A stretch of 64,000 nucleotides of DNA from CAJJDF01 sp965655625 (GTDB lineage: Bacteria; Bacteroidota; Bacteroidia; Flavobacteriales_D; CAJJDF01). The notes below the pieces were generated by a model. The model ran no database searches and was not told where the DNA came from. It saw only the letters and a list, made by a program, of their open reading frames with translations. Position 1 is the first letter of the stretch, and each line of letters begins with the position of its first letter. The stretch spans positions 1 to 64,000 of the forward strand of contig CBFHHA010000001.1 in assembly GCA_965655625.1 (NCBI GenBank), in the 5' to 3' direction. The position numbers and the translations under genes are program-made. This document shows, piece after piece, positions 33,049 to 41,297 of the stretch.

Positions 33049-33548
33049 GGTTTAAGTTTCTTTTTCATATTTGCCCTTGCCCGAGTAAGCAAAGATTCCA
33101 CTGCCTTTACATTTAATTCCAAAACATCCGCTATTTCCTTTTGACTCAATCCATCAATTGCTTTCATCATCAATGCAGACTTTTGATTGTGAGGAAGTTG
33201 ATTAAGTTGTCTCAATATTTCGCCTATGGCTTCTTTGTTTTCTAAAGCAACTCCCGGATGATTGAATTCTATGGAATCGTGGTCGTCATTTTGTCGTGAA
33301 AAAAGCACTCTCATTCTGCGGTTCTTGGATTTTATTACATCCAAACAGTGATTTATTGTTATTCTGTATATCCATGTCTTTAGACTAGATTGTTCATTAA
33401 ATCCTTTGATTTTATAGTAAATTTTTACAAAAACATCTTGTGTAGCCTCTTCCGCGTCTTCTATATTTTGAAGGTAATTCAACGAGACATTATACACCAT
33501 TTTACCGAATCGGTCATACATTTCGGTAAATTGTGAGGTTTGTTTCAT
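33045..33548 (-). CDS. ECF-family RNA polymerase sigma factor
   Basis: 167 residues from ATG 33548; a GTG at 33584 in the same frame is possible but adds no conserved sequence. Region 2 is YDRFGKMVYNVSLNYLQNIEDAEEATQDVFVKIYYKI then SSLKTWIYRITINHCLDVIKSKNRR. Region 4 is LPHNQKSALMMKAIDGLSQKEIADVLELNVKAVESLLTRARANMKKKL, with its helix-turn-helix. It recruits polymerase to a small regulon, likely envelope or metal stress given the linked anti-sigma and Spy-like genes. It is the first gene of the triad. I could not identify its own promoter in the 300 bases upstream. Confidence 0.93.
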   Translation of the reverse strand: MKQTSQFTEMYDRFGKMVYNVSLNYLQNIEDAEEATQDVFVKIYYKIKGFNEQSSLKTWIYRITINHCLDVIKSKNRRMRVLFSRQNDDHDSIEFNHPGVALENKEAIGEILRQLNQLPHNQKSALMMKAIDGLSQKEIADVLELNVKAVESLLTRARANMKKKLKP

Positions 33549-33584
33549 CTGGGATAAAGGATTGATTTTTTGACGAAAAGGCAC

Positions 33585-33854
33585 CTACTTTCCTTTGGCC
33601 TTTAGTGAGTTTTATTTCGTTTTACTCCGACCTCAGCATTTAGAGTGATTTCAAGTAGTAGAGGTTTCTTGCCGACCACACTTTATCGAACTTAGTTTGG
33701 TGCCAAAAGTATTGCCTCTAGGTAAAAAGCCCTCAGTTTTTAGTAGAAAAATTAATGTTTTTTGTCAATGGCTGAACTTTAAAAGTACTGAAACTTTTGA
33801 TTCGTTTAAAGCCAACTTTTTCTCATGTATTATGTGCGATATAATTCAACCGGA
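33585..33854. other. Intergenic stretch upstream of the ECF sigma gene, nothing recognised
   Basis: Leader and promoter region for the minus-strand sigma operon. Neither strand has a convincing reading frame. A GGCACC near 33700 and GGTGCC near 33580 (minus-strand sense) are inverted but too far apart to call. No TAnnTTTG promoter was found; an ECF-type autoregulated promoter could be here. Confidence 0.4.
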
Positions 33855-34022
33855 CTAATTAAGTTCTTTGGGTTTGCCATTTAGAGTCAGCTCAGGATGT
33901 ATGTTGGGATTTTTTGATTGAAATACTTCTACTGAAATATTCTTGTATTGCTTACTCAACTCCTTGTATTTCTTCTTGCTTACGCAAAAAGAAATACTGA
34001 GAAGAATTATTAATTTCCCCAT
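33855..34022 (-). CDS. Small hypothetical protein, possible lipoprotein
   Basis: A 55-residue frame from ATG 34022. It begins MGKLIILLSISFC, a short hydrophobic stretch with a cysteine that is only an approximate lipobox (ISFC). It then becomes charged (SKKKYKELSKQYKN) and ends with EVFQSKNPNIHPELTLNGKPKEL. It lies 42 bases downstream of the DUF1573 gene on the same strand. No family recognised. It is supported only by position, start codon and the hydrophobic-then-charged pattern. Confidence 0.4.
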   Translation of the reverse strand: MGKLIILLSISFCVSKKKYKELSKQYKNISVEVFQSKNPNIHPELTLNGKPKELN

Positions 34023-34064
34023 AGTCTAGGGGGAGTTTTTTGCTGTTTAAATTCAGAAAAAAGC

Positions 34065-34625
34065 TTACTTAGCTTCTTCTGCTTGAATGTCTCCTGTGAT
34101 AGTCAATTGTGTAGTCGCAGGAGTTGTATTTGCTGTAATAGTCACAAACTTGGTTTGAACTCCTGATTGCCCAGCCGGCTTGTATTCAACACTAATCTCT
34201 CCTGTTTCTCCTGGAGCAATTGGTTCTTGAGGCCACTTTGGCACTGTACATCCGCACGAACCTTTTGCATTAGAGATAACCAAAGGCTCTGTACCTGTAT
34301 TCGTAAAAACAAATGTATGCTTGTTTGTGGATGAAGCCAAAACTTTTCCGAAATCCTTCTTTGGTTCCTTGAAATTAATAGAAGTAGAAGGTAAAGCTGG
34401 TTGAGCTGGTTGCTGAACAGCAGCTGGTTGTTGACCCGGATTGGTTTGGCTTGGAGGTAGTGTACTTGGGAAATTAGCACCTTGATTATTAGGCTGAACA
34501 GCAGCGGAAGTTGAAGAAGGTGCAATTGTTCTTCCTCCATCGTTGGTCATTACTTGGTATGTGTTGAAAAGCGTAAGAGCCCCTATTACTGCAACAGCTC
34601 CTATCAATAAGTTATTATTCTTCAT
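34065..34625 (-). CDS. DUF1573 domain protein, membrane-anchored
   Basis: 186 residues. One N-terminal membrane helix (about 5-22) is followed by a Pro/Gln/Ser-rich linker (about 35-80, QTNPGQQPAAVQQPAQPALP) and a DUF1573 Ig-like domain. The domain shows FKEPKKDFGKVLASSTNKHTFVFTNTGTEPLVISNAKGSCGCTVPKWPQEPIAPGETGEISVEY. The conserved CGCT motif (about 123-126) is the family mark. Such proteins are common and periplasmic or surface-exposed in Bacteroidetes; the function is not established. It stands 71 bases downstream of the ctp gene. Confidence 0.88.
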   Translation of the reverse strand: MKNNNLLIGAVAVIGALTLFNTYQVMTNDGGRTIAPSSTSAAVQPNNQGANFPSTLPPSQTNPGQQPAAVQQPAQPALPSTSINFKEPKKDFGKVLASSTNKHTFVFTNTGTEPLVISNAKGSCGCTVPKWPQEPIAPGETGEISVEYKPAGQSGVQTKFVTITANTTPATTQLTITGDIQAEEAK

Positions 34626-34696
34626 ATTTCTGTAGGTTATTTAAATTTTTTGATTCACAAATATAAAAAAAGTTCAATCAGTATGACAATCCAATT

Positions 34697-36403
34697 TTAG
34701 TGCTTTTTTGAAAGGTTTAGTTGTTTATAACCTTGCTTATTTGAAATCAGCTCAATCCCTTTTTTATAAATCGGGTTGAGCTCATTGAAGATTTGATAAA
34801 ATTCACTGAAACCCCAGTAATTTTGGGCAATCAAAGCTTTAAGTCTAATTGTAATCGCTTCTTCTGCTTGAATAAATTCCTCTTTGTTGTAATCCAAATT
34901 TTTACTTGAAGCATATTCCTTCATTTCGTTTAACGCATCCTCCAGGTCAAACTCAGCTTTGTAAACCTCAAAATCAGAATAGTTACTATCCAACCAAACT
35001 CTATTTTTATTGACGTATTCCAATGCAAATCGGTTCATAATTCCTTTTCTTACTAGAGCCAAAAAGTAAGGGGAGGTTCCTGTTGTGTCTACTGGCACAA
35101 AAACATCGGGAATTATTCCGCCACCTGCATACACCTCCCGGCCGGTAACCAGTGTTTTGAATACCAACGAATCAGGAATTTTTATGCTGTCTTTAGAGAA
35201 TGATTCCCCGTTCAAATACCGTTCATATTTTTCCTTTCGATAGGCCTTTGTTCCGCCTTCATATGATTTTTGAATGCATCTTCCTGATGGTGTGTAATAA
35301 CGTTGAGTTGTTATTCTTACTTTAGAACCATCCGTAAGAGGAATTGGTCTTTGCACTAGTCCTTTCCCAAAAGTTCTTCGGCCTACTAAGGCTCCTCTGT
35401 CCCAATCTTGGACTGCACCCGAAACTATTTCGCTTGCAGAAGCTGTACTTTCGTTCACTAAAATAACCAATTTACCTTTCTGAAAAAGACCCCTGTACGT
35501 AGATAAAAAGTCTTTTTTTGGATAGCTCCTTCCTTCTGTGTAGACGATCATCTTTTGCTTTGGTAGAAATTCGTCCGCCAATTTAAAGGCTTGATCTAAA
35601 TATCCACCGCCATTATTCTGCAAATCCAAAATTAATGACTCCATTCCTTGAAATTTCAATTTTCTCATCGCTTGCTGAATTTCAGCTTGGGTTGTTTTTG
35701 CAAATGCATTCAACTTGATGTATCCAATTTCCTTATCAATCATGTAGGCAGCATCCACACTATGAATTGGAATTTTATCTCGAATCACTTCAAATTCAAT
35801 TAGTTCTTCTTCTCCTCCCCTTCTTATTGTTATAGTCACTTTGGTGCCCTTCTTTCCAAGTAGTCTTTTTCTCACACCCGAATTTTGCAACCCCACTCCG
35901 GCCACGAGCTCTTCATCAATCTTTATTACTTGATCGCCTGCCGATACTCCAACTTTTGCCGAAGGACCTCCCGGAATTGCTTGTACAACTAATAGTGTGT
36001 CATTCAAAATTTGAAACCTCACTCCAACCCCTTCAAAATTTCCTTTCAATGGTGCTTCCACCGCCTCGACAGAGGCTGCAGGAATGTACGCAGAATGTGG
36101 GTCTAGTTTTTCTAACATTGCCTTTATCGCTTCATCCACCAGTTCTGGAGAGTTCACCGAGTCTACATAAAGCTGCTCAATGATGTCAATCAATTTGGCA
36201 ACCTTATAAACAGTCTTGTTCTTATCCGTTTCTGTTTGTGAAAAGCTACTNNNNNNNNNNNNNNNNNNNNNNNNNNNNNNNNNNNNNNNNNNNNNNNNNN
36301 NNNNNNNNNNNNNNNNNNNNNNNNNNNNNNNNNNNNNNNNNNNNNNNNNNGAAGCAACTAGCACAAAAAGTAGAATCGATATCCCTATTTTTTTCATCTT
36401 CAT
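34697..36403 (-). CDS. C-terminal processing peptidase (S41 family, CtpA-like), with assembly gap in the signal peptide
   Basis: Serine protease that trims or degrades proteins in the periplasm. Start taken at ATG 36403, which clears the upstream stop; a TTG at 36421 would overlap it. The N-terminal hydrophobic segment (KIGISILLFVLVA) is cut by 100 N, then continues SSFSQTETDKNK. Next come a helical N-domain (VAKLIDIIEQLYVD), the PDZ domain (GVGVRFQILNDTLLVVQAIPGGPSAKVGVSAGDQVIKID), and the S41 core. The core has the catalytic serine in ESTASASEIVSGAVQDWDRG and lysine in GRRTFGKGLVQ. A long C-terminal helical extension follows. True length is uncertain because of the gap. Confidence 0.9.
   Translation of the reverse strand: MKMKKIGISILLFVLVAXXXXXXXXXXXXXXXXXXXXXXXXXXXXXXXXXXSSFSQTETDKNKTVYKVAKLIDIIEQLYVDSVNSPELVDEAIKAMLEKLDPHSAYIPAASVEAVEAPLKGNFEGVGVRFQILNDTLLVVQAIPGGPSAKVGVSAGDQVIKIDEELVAGVGLQNSGVRKRLLGKKGTKVTITIRRGGEEELIEFEVIRDKIPIHSVDAAYMIDKEIGYIKLNAFAKTTQAEIQQAMRKLKFQGMESLILDLQNNGGGYLDQAFKLADEFLPKQKMIVYTEGRSYPKKDFLSTYRGLFQKGKLVILVNESTASASEIVSGAVQDWDRGALVGRRTFGKGLVQRPIPLTDGSKVRITTQRYYTPSGRCIQKSYEGGTKAYRKEKYERYLNGESFSKDSIKIPDSLVFKTLVTGREVYAGGGIIPDVFVPVDTTGTSPYFLALVRKGIMNRFALEYVNKNRVWLDSNYSDFEVYKAEFDLEDALNEMKEYASSKNLDYNKEEFIQAEEAITIRLKALIAQNYWGFSEFYQIFNELNPIYKKGIELISNKQGYKQLNLSKKH
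36251..36350. other. Assembly gap of 100 N
   Basis: Exactly 100 undetermined bases inside the signal peptide region of the S41 peptidase gene, a standard placeholder for a scaffold join of unknown size. The reading frame on both sides agrees only if the true gap is 1 base more than a multiple of 3. Closing it with a single base would give a normal signal peptide (LVAS-SSFSQ). Confidence 0.98.
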
Positions 36404-36410
36404 CTGTTTT

Positions 36411-37358
36411 TTATTTTTCAATCAGTTCACCAAACATGTCGTAGTGTTTTTCTGATATGACTTTGTCTTTGTTATATTCTATTTCGCTTTTTAGCACTTC
36501 GTTTTTATAGTACTCTTTCCATGTCCCCGTTTTTTTTCCTTTGTCGTAAGACTCTTCTTTATAAGTAGCCCCAGATTCAAAGTTAAACAACCATTCTCCA
36601 TTTGCAACTCCCATCTTGAAAGATGTTTTATAACTCACCGTTCCGTCATCAAAATACGAGTTGTCCTTTCCGTTAATTACTCCTTGTTTGTATTCTTTTT
36701 CGATAATGAGGGTGCTGTCTTTCAAGAACTTTTGGTACACTCCATCAAACTTATTTTTCCTATATTCAACCGTTCTTTTTAATTCTCCCGAAGGATAAAA
36801 CTCTAAAAAAGTTCCTTCTTTCTCACCTCCCAGATACTTTTCTTGTTTCTTTAGTTTACCTCCCGAAAAATAGTAGAGTTGCACTCCATGCTTGAGTCCA
36901 AATCTATAATTGTTTTGCCAAAAAACCACAGAATCTTCTTCAAAAGCAGTCCAAGTTCCGTGCGGTTTTCCTTCTGCATAATTTTTTATCATTTTAGGAT
37001 CGCCCGATTTATAAAAATAGATCCATGTCCCTTCTTGGATTCCATTTAAAAAAGACAATTGCATTTCTGGTTTTTGGTTCGGGAAAAAAGAAACACATTT
37101 ACCCGTATAAGGAGGGGTTCCCGGTTTTTTCTTGTCAAGAGCAATATTTGTTGTGGGGTCAAAAGAAAGATCGCTATTACAATTACACACATTCTCCGTC
37201 TTGTCTTCCTTTCTTACTTTTTGAGGACGTTTGTCTGTGCTATCTATTGCAATCTCGGCTACAGGAGTGGTTTGGCCAACTCTGTAAACTTTTCGTTGGC
37301 TTAACGAAGTCAAGGAAATTATACATACTACTATTCCGAGTGTTGTTTTAATAATCAT
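36411..37358 (-). CDS. Exported MORN-2 repeat protein
   Basis: 315 residues from ATG 37358, which begins a signal peptide ending SLTSLSQ; an upstream in-frame start at 37415 lacks this advantage. After a linker with a Cys pair (NVCNCNSD), the protein is built from about eight MORN-2-type repeats of some 22 residues. Examples are GIQEGTWIYFYKSGDPKMIKNY, GKPHGTWTAF, GLKHGVQLYYFSGGKLKKQEKY, GEKEGTFLEFYPSGELKRTVEY and GKKTGTWKEYYKNEVLKSEIEY. This fold forms a beta sheet and is often annotated as 'YwqK-family'; no toxin is linked here. It should be periplasmic or on the surface. It ends 7 bases before the protease ATG, so they likely share a transcript. Confidence 0.85.
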   Translation of the reverse strand: MIIKTTLGIVVCIISLTSLSQRKVYRVGQTTPVAEIAIDSTDKRPQKVRKEDKTENVCNCNSDLSFDPTTNIALDKKKPGTPPYTGKCVSFFPNQKPEMQLSFLNGIQEGTWIYFYKSGDPKMIKNYAEGKPHGTWTAFEEDSVVFWQNNYRFGLKHGVQLYYFSGGKLKKQEKYLGGEKEGTFLEFYPSGELKRTVEYRKNKFDGVYQKFLKDSTLIIEKEYKQGVINGKDNSYFDDGTVSYKTSFKMGVANGEWLFNFESGATYKEESYDKGKKTGTWKEYYKNEVLKSEIEYNKDKVISEKHYDMFGELIEK

Positions 37359-37425
37359 GTTTTGTCGTTTTATGTTTATTGGTTTGGCTTCAGTAATTAT
37401 TCCAAACGTTTCCAAAAGGAAAGAA

Positions 37426-38532
37426 TTATAAATAATTCACCGGATTTGTATTCACTAAAGTTGGTATAATCGAGAGTCCTTTTGTTTTTCGCTCCAATAT
37501 TTCTTGAAACAACTCAATGGTAAATTGTTCGCTCTCATAATGTCCAATGTCTGCAATAATAATCTCGTTTTCGGCATCAAAAAACTGGTGGTATTTGTAA
37601 TCTCCCGTAATAAAGATATCGGCATTTTGTCTCTTTGCATCGTTCAACAAAAAACTTCCAGCTCCACCGCAAACTGCTATTTTCTTCACCGTGTTTGTAT
37701 GAATATTGGTATAACGAACGCACTCCGTTTTCATTTCTTTTTTCAAAAAAGATAAAAACTCCTTTGTGTCTATTTCATTATCTAATTCTCCAATTATGCC
37801 AGAGCCAATTTGCTGATTTGGGTTTGAAATAGGAACGATTTCATAGGCAACCTCTTCGTAAGGGTGAACTTTGTTCACTTCCGCCACAATTCTGTTTGCC
37901 TCCTGGTTCATCACGACTACCTCAATTTTGGTTTCATCCATAAAATTGGTTTTCCCCTTTTCACCAAAAGCGGGGTTTGTGGTTTCGCCAGGAAAATAAG
38001 TTCCTTTTCCTTGGCTATTGAAACTGCAGTTGGAGTAATCGCTGATATGCCCTGCTCCATTCGCAAAAAGATTTTCTCTCACTCGCTCTATTTCTTCTGG
38101 TTTATCGCTTGGGCAATACACCACCAGTTTACTCATCATGTTTCCTTTTGTCGAAAGAATTCGTTGGTTTTTCAGTCCCAACTTATTGGCAATTTTTTGA
38201 TTTACTCCGTTATTCAATACATTATCCAAATTGGTGTGGCAGGCGTAAATTGCAATGTCGTTTTTTATGGCTTTTATAATTACTCGCTCTATGTAGTTTT
38301 TCCCGTTTAATTTTTTTAATCCACTAAATACGATGGGGTGGTGCGCAATGATTAACTCACACCCTTTCTCTATCGCCTCGTCCACAACGGATTCCAGACA
38401 ATCGAGGCAAAGTAAAACTTTTGAAACCTCTTGTTGGTTTTTTCCTGTTATCAATCCGCTATTGTCATAGCTTTCTTGGTAAGAGAGTGGAGCAACTTTT
38501 TCTAAAACATGAGTGATTTCTTGGAGTTTCAT
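37426..38532 (-). CDS. Nif3-like dinuclear metal centre protein
   Basis: 368 residues, the long form with an inserted PII-like domain (about 125-240). Metal ligands: IIAHHPIVFSG (about 60-70), ACHTNLDNV, and C-terminal GDYKYHQFFDAENEIIIADIGHYESE. Members form a hexameric toroid, and a role in GTP cyclohydrolase-like or nucleotide chemistry has been proposed (YbgI/Nif3 family), without firm proof. It lies about 67 bases upstream of the MORN protein gene on the same strand, possibly in one transcript. Confidence 0.93.
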   Translation of the reverse strand: MKLQEITHVLEKVAPLSYQESYDNSGLITGKNQQEVSKVLLCLDCLESVVDEAIEKGCELIIAHHPIVFSGLKKLNGKNYIERVIIKAIKNDIAIYACHTNLDNVLNNGVNQKIANKLGLKNQRILSTKGNMMSKLVVYCPSDKPEEIERVRENLFANGAGHISDYSNCSFNSQGKGTYFPGETTNPAFGEKGKTNFMDETKIEVVVMNQEANRIVAEVNKVHPYEEVAYEIVPISNPNQQIGSGIIGELDNEIDTKEFLSFLKKEMKTECVRYTNIHTNTVKKIAVCGGAGSFLLNDAKRQNADIFITGDYKYHQFFDAENEIIIADIGHYESEQFTIELFQEILERKTKGLSIIPTLVNTNPVNYL

Positions 38533-38692
38533 CTATTTAATTTTGGGTCTTTAAATATAAGAATTCTCAAATTGATTCTTCTTTTTTACCACAATTCTAT
38601 TATTCTTCCCGACTATTCGAGAAAAACTACATTATGATCCCCACATTCGCGAGGATGACGATGAATAATAATAGCTGTCGCCTGCGACCGAC

Positions 38693-39127
38693 CTATTTCA
38701 CTCCAGTACTTCCAAAACCGCCCTCTCCCCTATTTGTTTCGGATAATTCTTGAACAGAAATCCATTCGGCCTGGTCGTATCTAGCAATTACCAATTGTGC
38801 AATTCGTTCTCCGTTTTCTACTACAAAATATTCGTTGCTCATGTTGATTAAAATCACGCCAATGTCACCTCGGTAATCGGCATCAATGGTTCCTGGTGCG
38901 TTCAAAACTGTAACTCCTTTTTTGTAAGCTAATCCACTTCTTGGGCGAACTTGTGCTTCGTAACCCTCAGGCAAAGCAATGTGCAATCCGGTTGGGATAA
39001 GTCTTCTTTCGAGTGGTTTTAGAGTGACTGATTCTGTTAAGTTTGCTCTTAAATCCAATCCCGCTGATTGTGGAGTTGCGTATTGTGGCAATTCGTGCTG
39101 GGAATTGTTGATGATTTCTATTTTCAT
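38693..39127 (-). CDS. dut: dUTP diphosphatase
   Basis: 144 residues from ATG 39127; an upstream start at 39190 adds a non-conserved extension and is rejected. It hydrolyses dUTP to dUMP and pyrophosphate, keeping uracil out of DNA and supplying dTMP synthesis. The five trimeric-dUTPase motifs are present: AGLDLRA (1), RPRSGLAYKKG (2), NAPGTIDADYRGDIGVILIN (3), RIAQLVIARYD (4) and the C-terminal flexible arm RGEGGFGSTG (5). Confidence 0.96.
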   Translation of the reverse strand: MKIEIINNSQHELPQYATPQSAGLDLRANLTESVTLKPLERRLIPTGLHIALPEGYEAQVRPRSGLAYKKGVTVLNAPGTIDADYRGDIGVILINMSNEYFVVENGERIAQLVIARYDQAEWISVQELSETNRGEGGFGSTGVK

Positions 39128-39282
39128 GTTCTTGATTTGGTTCCTTGCAAATTTGATTGTTTTCTGTTCAAACTCAAAAAAAAATGTCATAATTCTGATT
39201 AGTGACTAAAAGCCAAATTAAAATTATGCTCTTGGTTTTTAAAATGTTTATCTTTAACCTCAGTTATGTAAAAGTTTAAAAT

Positions 39283-39358
39283 GTCGTTCCTGCAAGGGCA
39301 GGAATCTTAATGAATGGAATGATTCTCGCTTTAAGATTCCCTCCATCGAGGGCATGAC
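39283..39358. repeat. Imperfect long palindrome between dut and the carotenoid operon
   Basis: The left half (GTCGTTCC...GGAATCTTAA) and the right half (TTAAGATTCC...GCATGAC) are inverted across about 76 bp, with smaller hairpins inside each arm. It resembles the dispersed non-coding palindromes at 11715 and 593. It lies 18 bases before the crtZ start, so any crtZ promoter lies within or upstream of it. Confidence 0.6.
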
Positions 39359-39375
39359 AAAGAAGAAAAAATACC

Positions 39376-39834
39376 ATGGGATTATTAATCATTTTTGCAA
39401 CATTTTGGGGAATGGAGTTTATGGCTTGGTTTACACACAAATTCGTGATGCACGGGTTTTTGTGGAACCTTCACCTCGATCATCACGTGCCTAACAAAGA
39501 GAGTTTTTTCGAGAAAAACGATGCCTTTTTCTTGATTTATGCCATCCCCTCTTGGTTGTGTATCATGTTGGGCTCTATGTTTGGAGCTTGGACGGTGATG
39601 TACATTGGTTTTGGTATTTTGGTCTATGGAATTGCCTATTTTTTGGTTCATGAAGTGTTTATCCATCAACGATTAAAGTGGTTCAGAAACAGCGACAACA
39701 TCTATTTGCGAGCAATAAGACGGGCGCACAAAATACACCATAAACACACCGGCAAAGAAGATGGTGAGTGTTTTGGAATGCTCATAGTTCCATGGAAATA
39801 CCTTAGAAACGAACTCAAAAAAGCCAGAGCTTAA
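39376..39834 (+). CDS. crtZ: Beta-carotene 3-hydroxylase CrtZ
   Basis: A 152-residue membrane di-iron hydroxylase of the fatty-acid-hydroxylase superfamily. Four histidine clusters bind the irons: HKFVMH (21-26), HLDHH (33-37), HEVFIH (92-97) and HKIHHKH (118-124). Helices lie between them. It adds 3-OH to beta-ionone rings. The stop overlaps the crtD start by one base (TAATG). As the first gene of the carotenoid operon, it should hydroxylate the single ring made by CrtYcd. Confidence 0.93.
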   Translation: MGLLIIFATFWGMEFMAWFTHKFVMHGFLWNLHLDHHVPNKESFFEKNDAFFLIYAIPSWLCIMLGSMFGAWTVMYIGFGILVYGIAYFLVHEVFIHQRLKWFRNSDNIYLRAIRRAHKIHHKHTGKEDGECFGMLIVPWKYLRNELKKARA

Positions 39835-41297
39835 TGGCTAAAAAAGTGGTCATTGTAGGTTCGGGAATTGCGGGAATTGCCTCGGCCATTCGGTTGCAAA
39901 ATAAAGGGTATTCTGTTCAAGTTTTGGAAAAAAACTCCTATCCGGGAGGAAAATTAACTGTGCTCGAAGGAAACGGATATCGCTTTGATGCAGGTCCTTC
40001 GCTGTTTACAATGCCTAATTTGGTGACCGAATTATTTGAGATCTCAGGTAAAAACCCAACCGATTATTTCAATTATCAGCAGCTAGAAATTCTTTGTAAT
40101 TATTTTTACGAAGATGGGACTCGCATTGCTGCCCATTCGAATATTGATCGTTTTGCGGATGAAATTGACAAAAAAACGACTGATTCTGCCGAAAAAGTAA
40201 AAAAACACCTCGAAAAGAGTAAATTTATTTACGGAGCTACCAACGAACAATTCCTAAATCGGTCGCTTCATAAGGTGAAATCGTTTTTGTCTTTTTCCAC
40301 TTTGGTTTCTATTCTCAAACTGCCCTTTCTGAATATTTTTAGTTCCATGAATCAGGTAAATGAAAAAGCCTTTAACGATTCTAAAACTATTCGCCTTTTC
40401 AATAGATACGCCACTTACAACGGTTCCAATCCCTACAAGGCTCCTGGGATTTTGAATATTATTCCTCATTTGGAATTTGGATTAGGAGCTTATTTGCCGC
40501 ACGGTGGAATGCACGAAATAACCAATAGTTTGGTGAAATTGGCCAAAGAAATTGGGGTCGAATTTCGTTTTAATGAAGAGGTAACTGCCATCGAAACAGT
40601 AGGAAAAAAAGCCAAGACGGTAATCACCAAATCTGGAAGTTTTGAAGGAGATGTAGTGGTATGTAATGCCGATATTCACACCGTTTACGAGAAATTAATT
40701 CCTGATGCCACAAAGCTGGAACAAGTAGATAAGCAAGAACGATCTAGCTCGGCTCTTATTTTTTATTGGGGAATTGGCAAAGAGTTTCCCGAATTAGACG
40801 TTCACAATATTTTGTTTACCGAAGATTATAAAAAAGAGTTCGATCATCTTTTTGATTTGAAAACGGTATGTCAAGACCCAACCATTTACATTAATATTAC
40901 CAGCAAACACATCGAACAAGATGCTCCTGCCGGCAAAGAAAACTGGTTTGTGATGATAAACGTCCCCTCCGTTTATGGGCAAAATTGGGAGGAAATGATT
41001 GCCGGAGCGAGGAAGAATATTTTAACCAAAATTTCCCGAAATCTAGGAGAGAACATCGAAAAATTAATTGAATTTGAAGCAGTGCTTACTCCCCAACTCA
41101 TTGAGGATAAAACCAATTCGTTTAAAGGTTCGCTTTACGGAACTTCAAGTAACAACAGGTTTGCGGCTTTTTTCAGACATAAAAACTTTTCTTCTGATTA
41201 CAAAAACTTGTATTTTGTGGGCGGAAGCGTACATCCTGGTGGCGGAATTCCATTGGCGTTGAGCTCGGCAAAAATAATTGATAAACTGATTAAATGA
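39834..41297 (+). CDS. crtD: Carotenoid desaturase, probably 1-hydroxycarotenoid 3,4-desaturase CrtD
   Basis: 487 residues of the CrtI/CrtD family. FAD-binding motif VVIVGSGIAGIASAIRLQNKGYSVQVLEK (4-33), followed by PGGKLTVLEGNGYRFDAGPSLF, and C-terminal NLYFVGGSVHPGGGIPLALSSAKI. I prefer CrtD over CrtI because the central segment LFNRYATYNGSNPYKAPGILNIIPHLE with YLPHGGM resembles the CrtD pattern (RYATYVG...), whereas CrtI has a FQTMYVG-like form. CruF next door would make the 1-OH substrate CrtD needs, and no phytoene synthase is present. It overlaps cruF by 4 bases (ATGA). A phylogenetic check would settle CrtI versus CrtD. Confidence 0.8.
   Translation: MAKKVVIVGSGIAGIASAIRLQNKGYSVQVLEKNSYPGGKLTVLEGNGYRFDAGPSLFTMPNLVTELFEISGKNPTDYFNYQQLEILCNYFYEDGTRIAAHSNIDRFADEIDKKTTDSAEKVKKHLEKSKFIYGATNEQFLNRSLHKVKSFLSFSTLVSILKLPFLNIFSSMNQVNEKAFNDSKTIRLFNRYATYNGSNPYKAPGILNIIPHLEFGLGAYLPHGGMHEITNSLVKLAKEIGVEFRFNEEVTAIETVGKKAKTVITKSGSFEGDVVVCNADIHTVYEKLIPDATKLEQVDKQERSSSALIFYWGIGKEFPELDVHNILFTEDYKKEFDHLFDLKTVCQDPTIYINITSKHIEQDAPAGKENWFVMINVPSVYGQNWEEMIAGARKNILTKISRNLGENIEKLIEFEAVLTPQLIEDKTNSFKGSLYGTSSNNRFAAFFRHKNFSSDYKNLYFVGGSVHPGGGIPLALSSAKIIDKLIK

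Noticed and set aside
34142..34540. 132-residue frame inside the DUF1573 gene
   Set aside because: Same strand, different frame, no recognisable domain; the DUF1573 frame has a clear family match.
36411..37358. Antitoxin of a toxin-antitoxin pair (YwqK-type annotation)
   Set aside because: The protein has a signal peptide and many MORN-2 repeats; no toxin gene is next to it.
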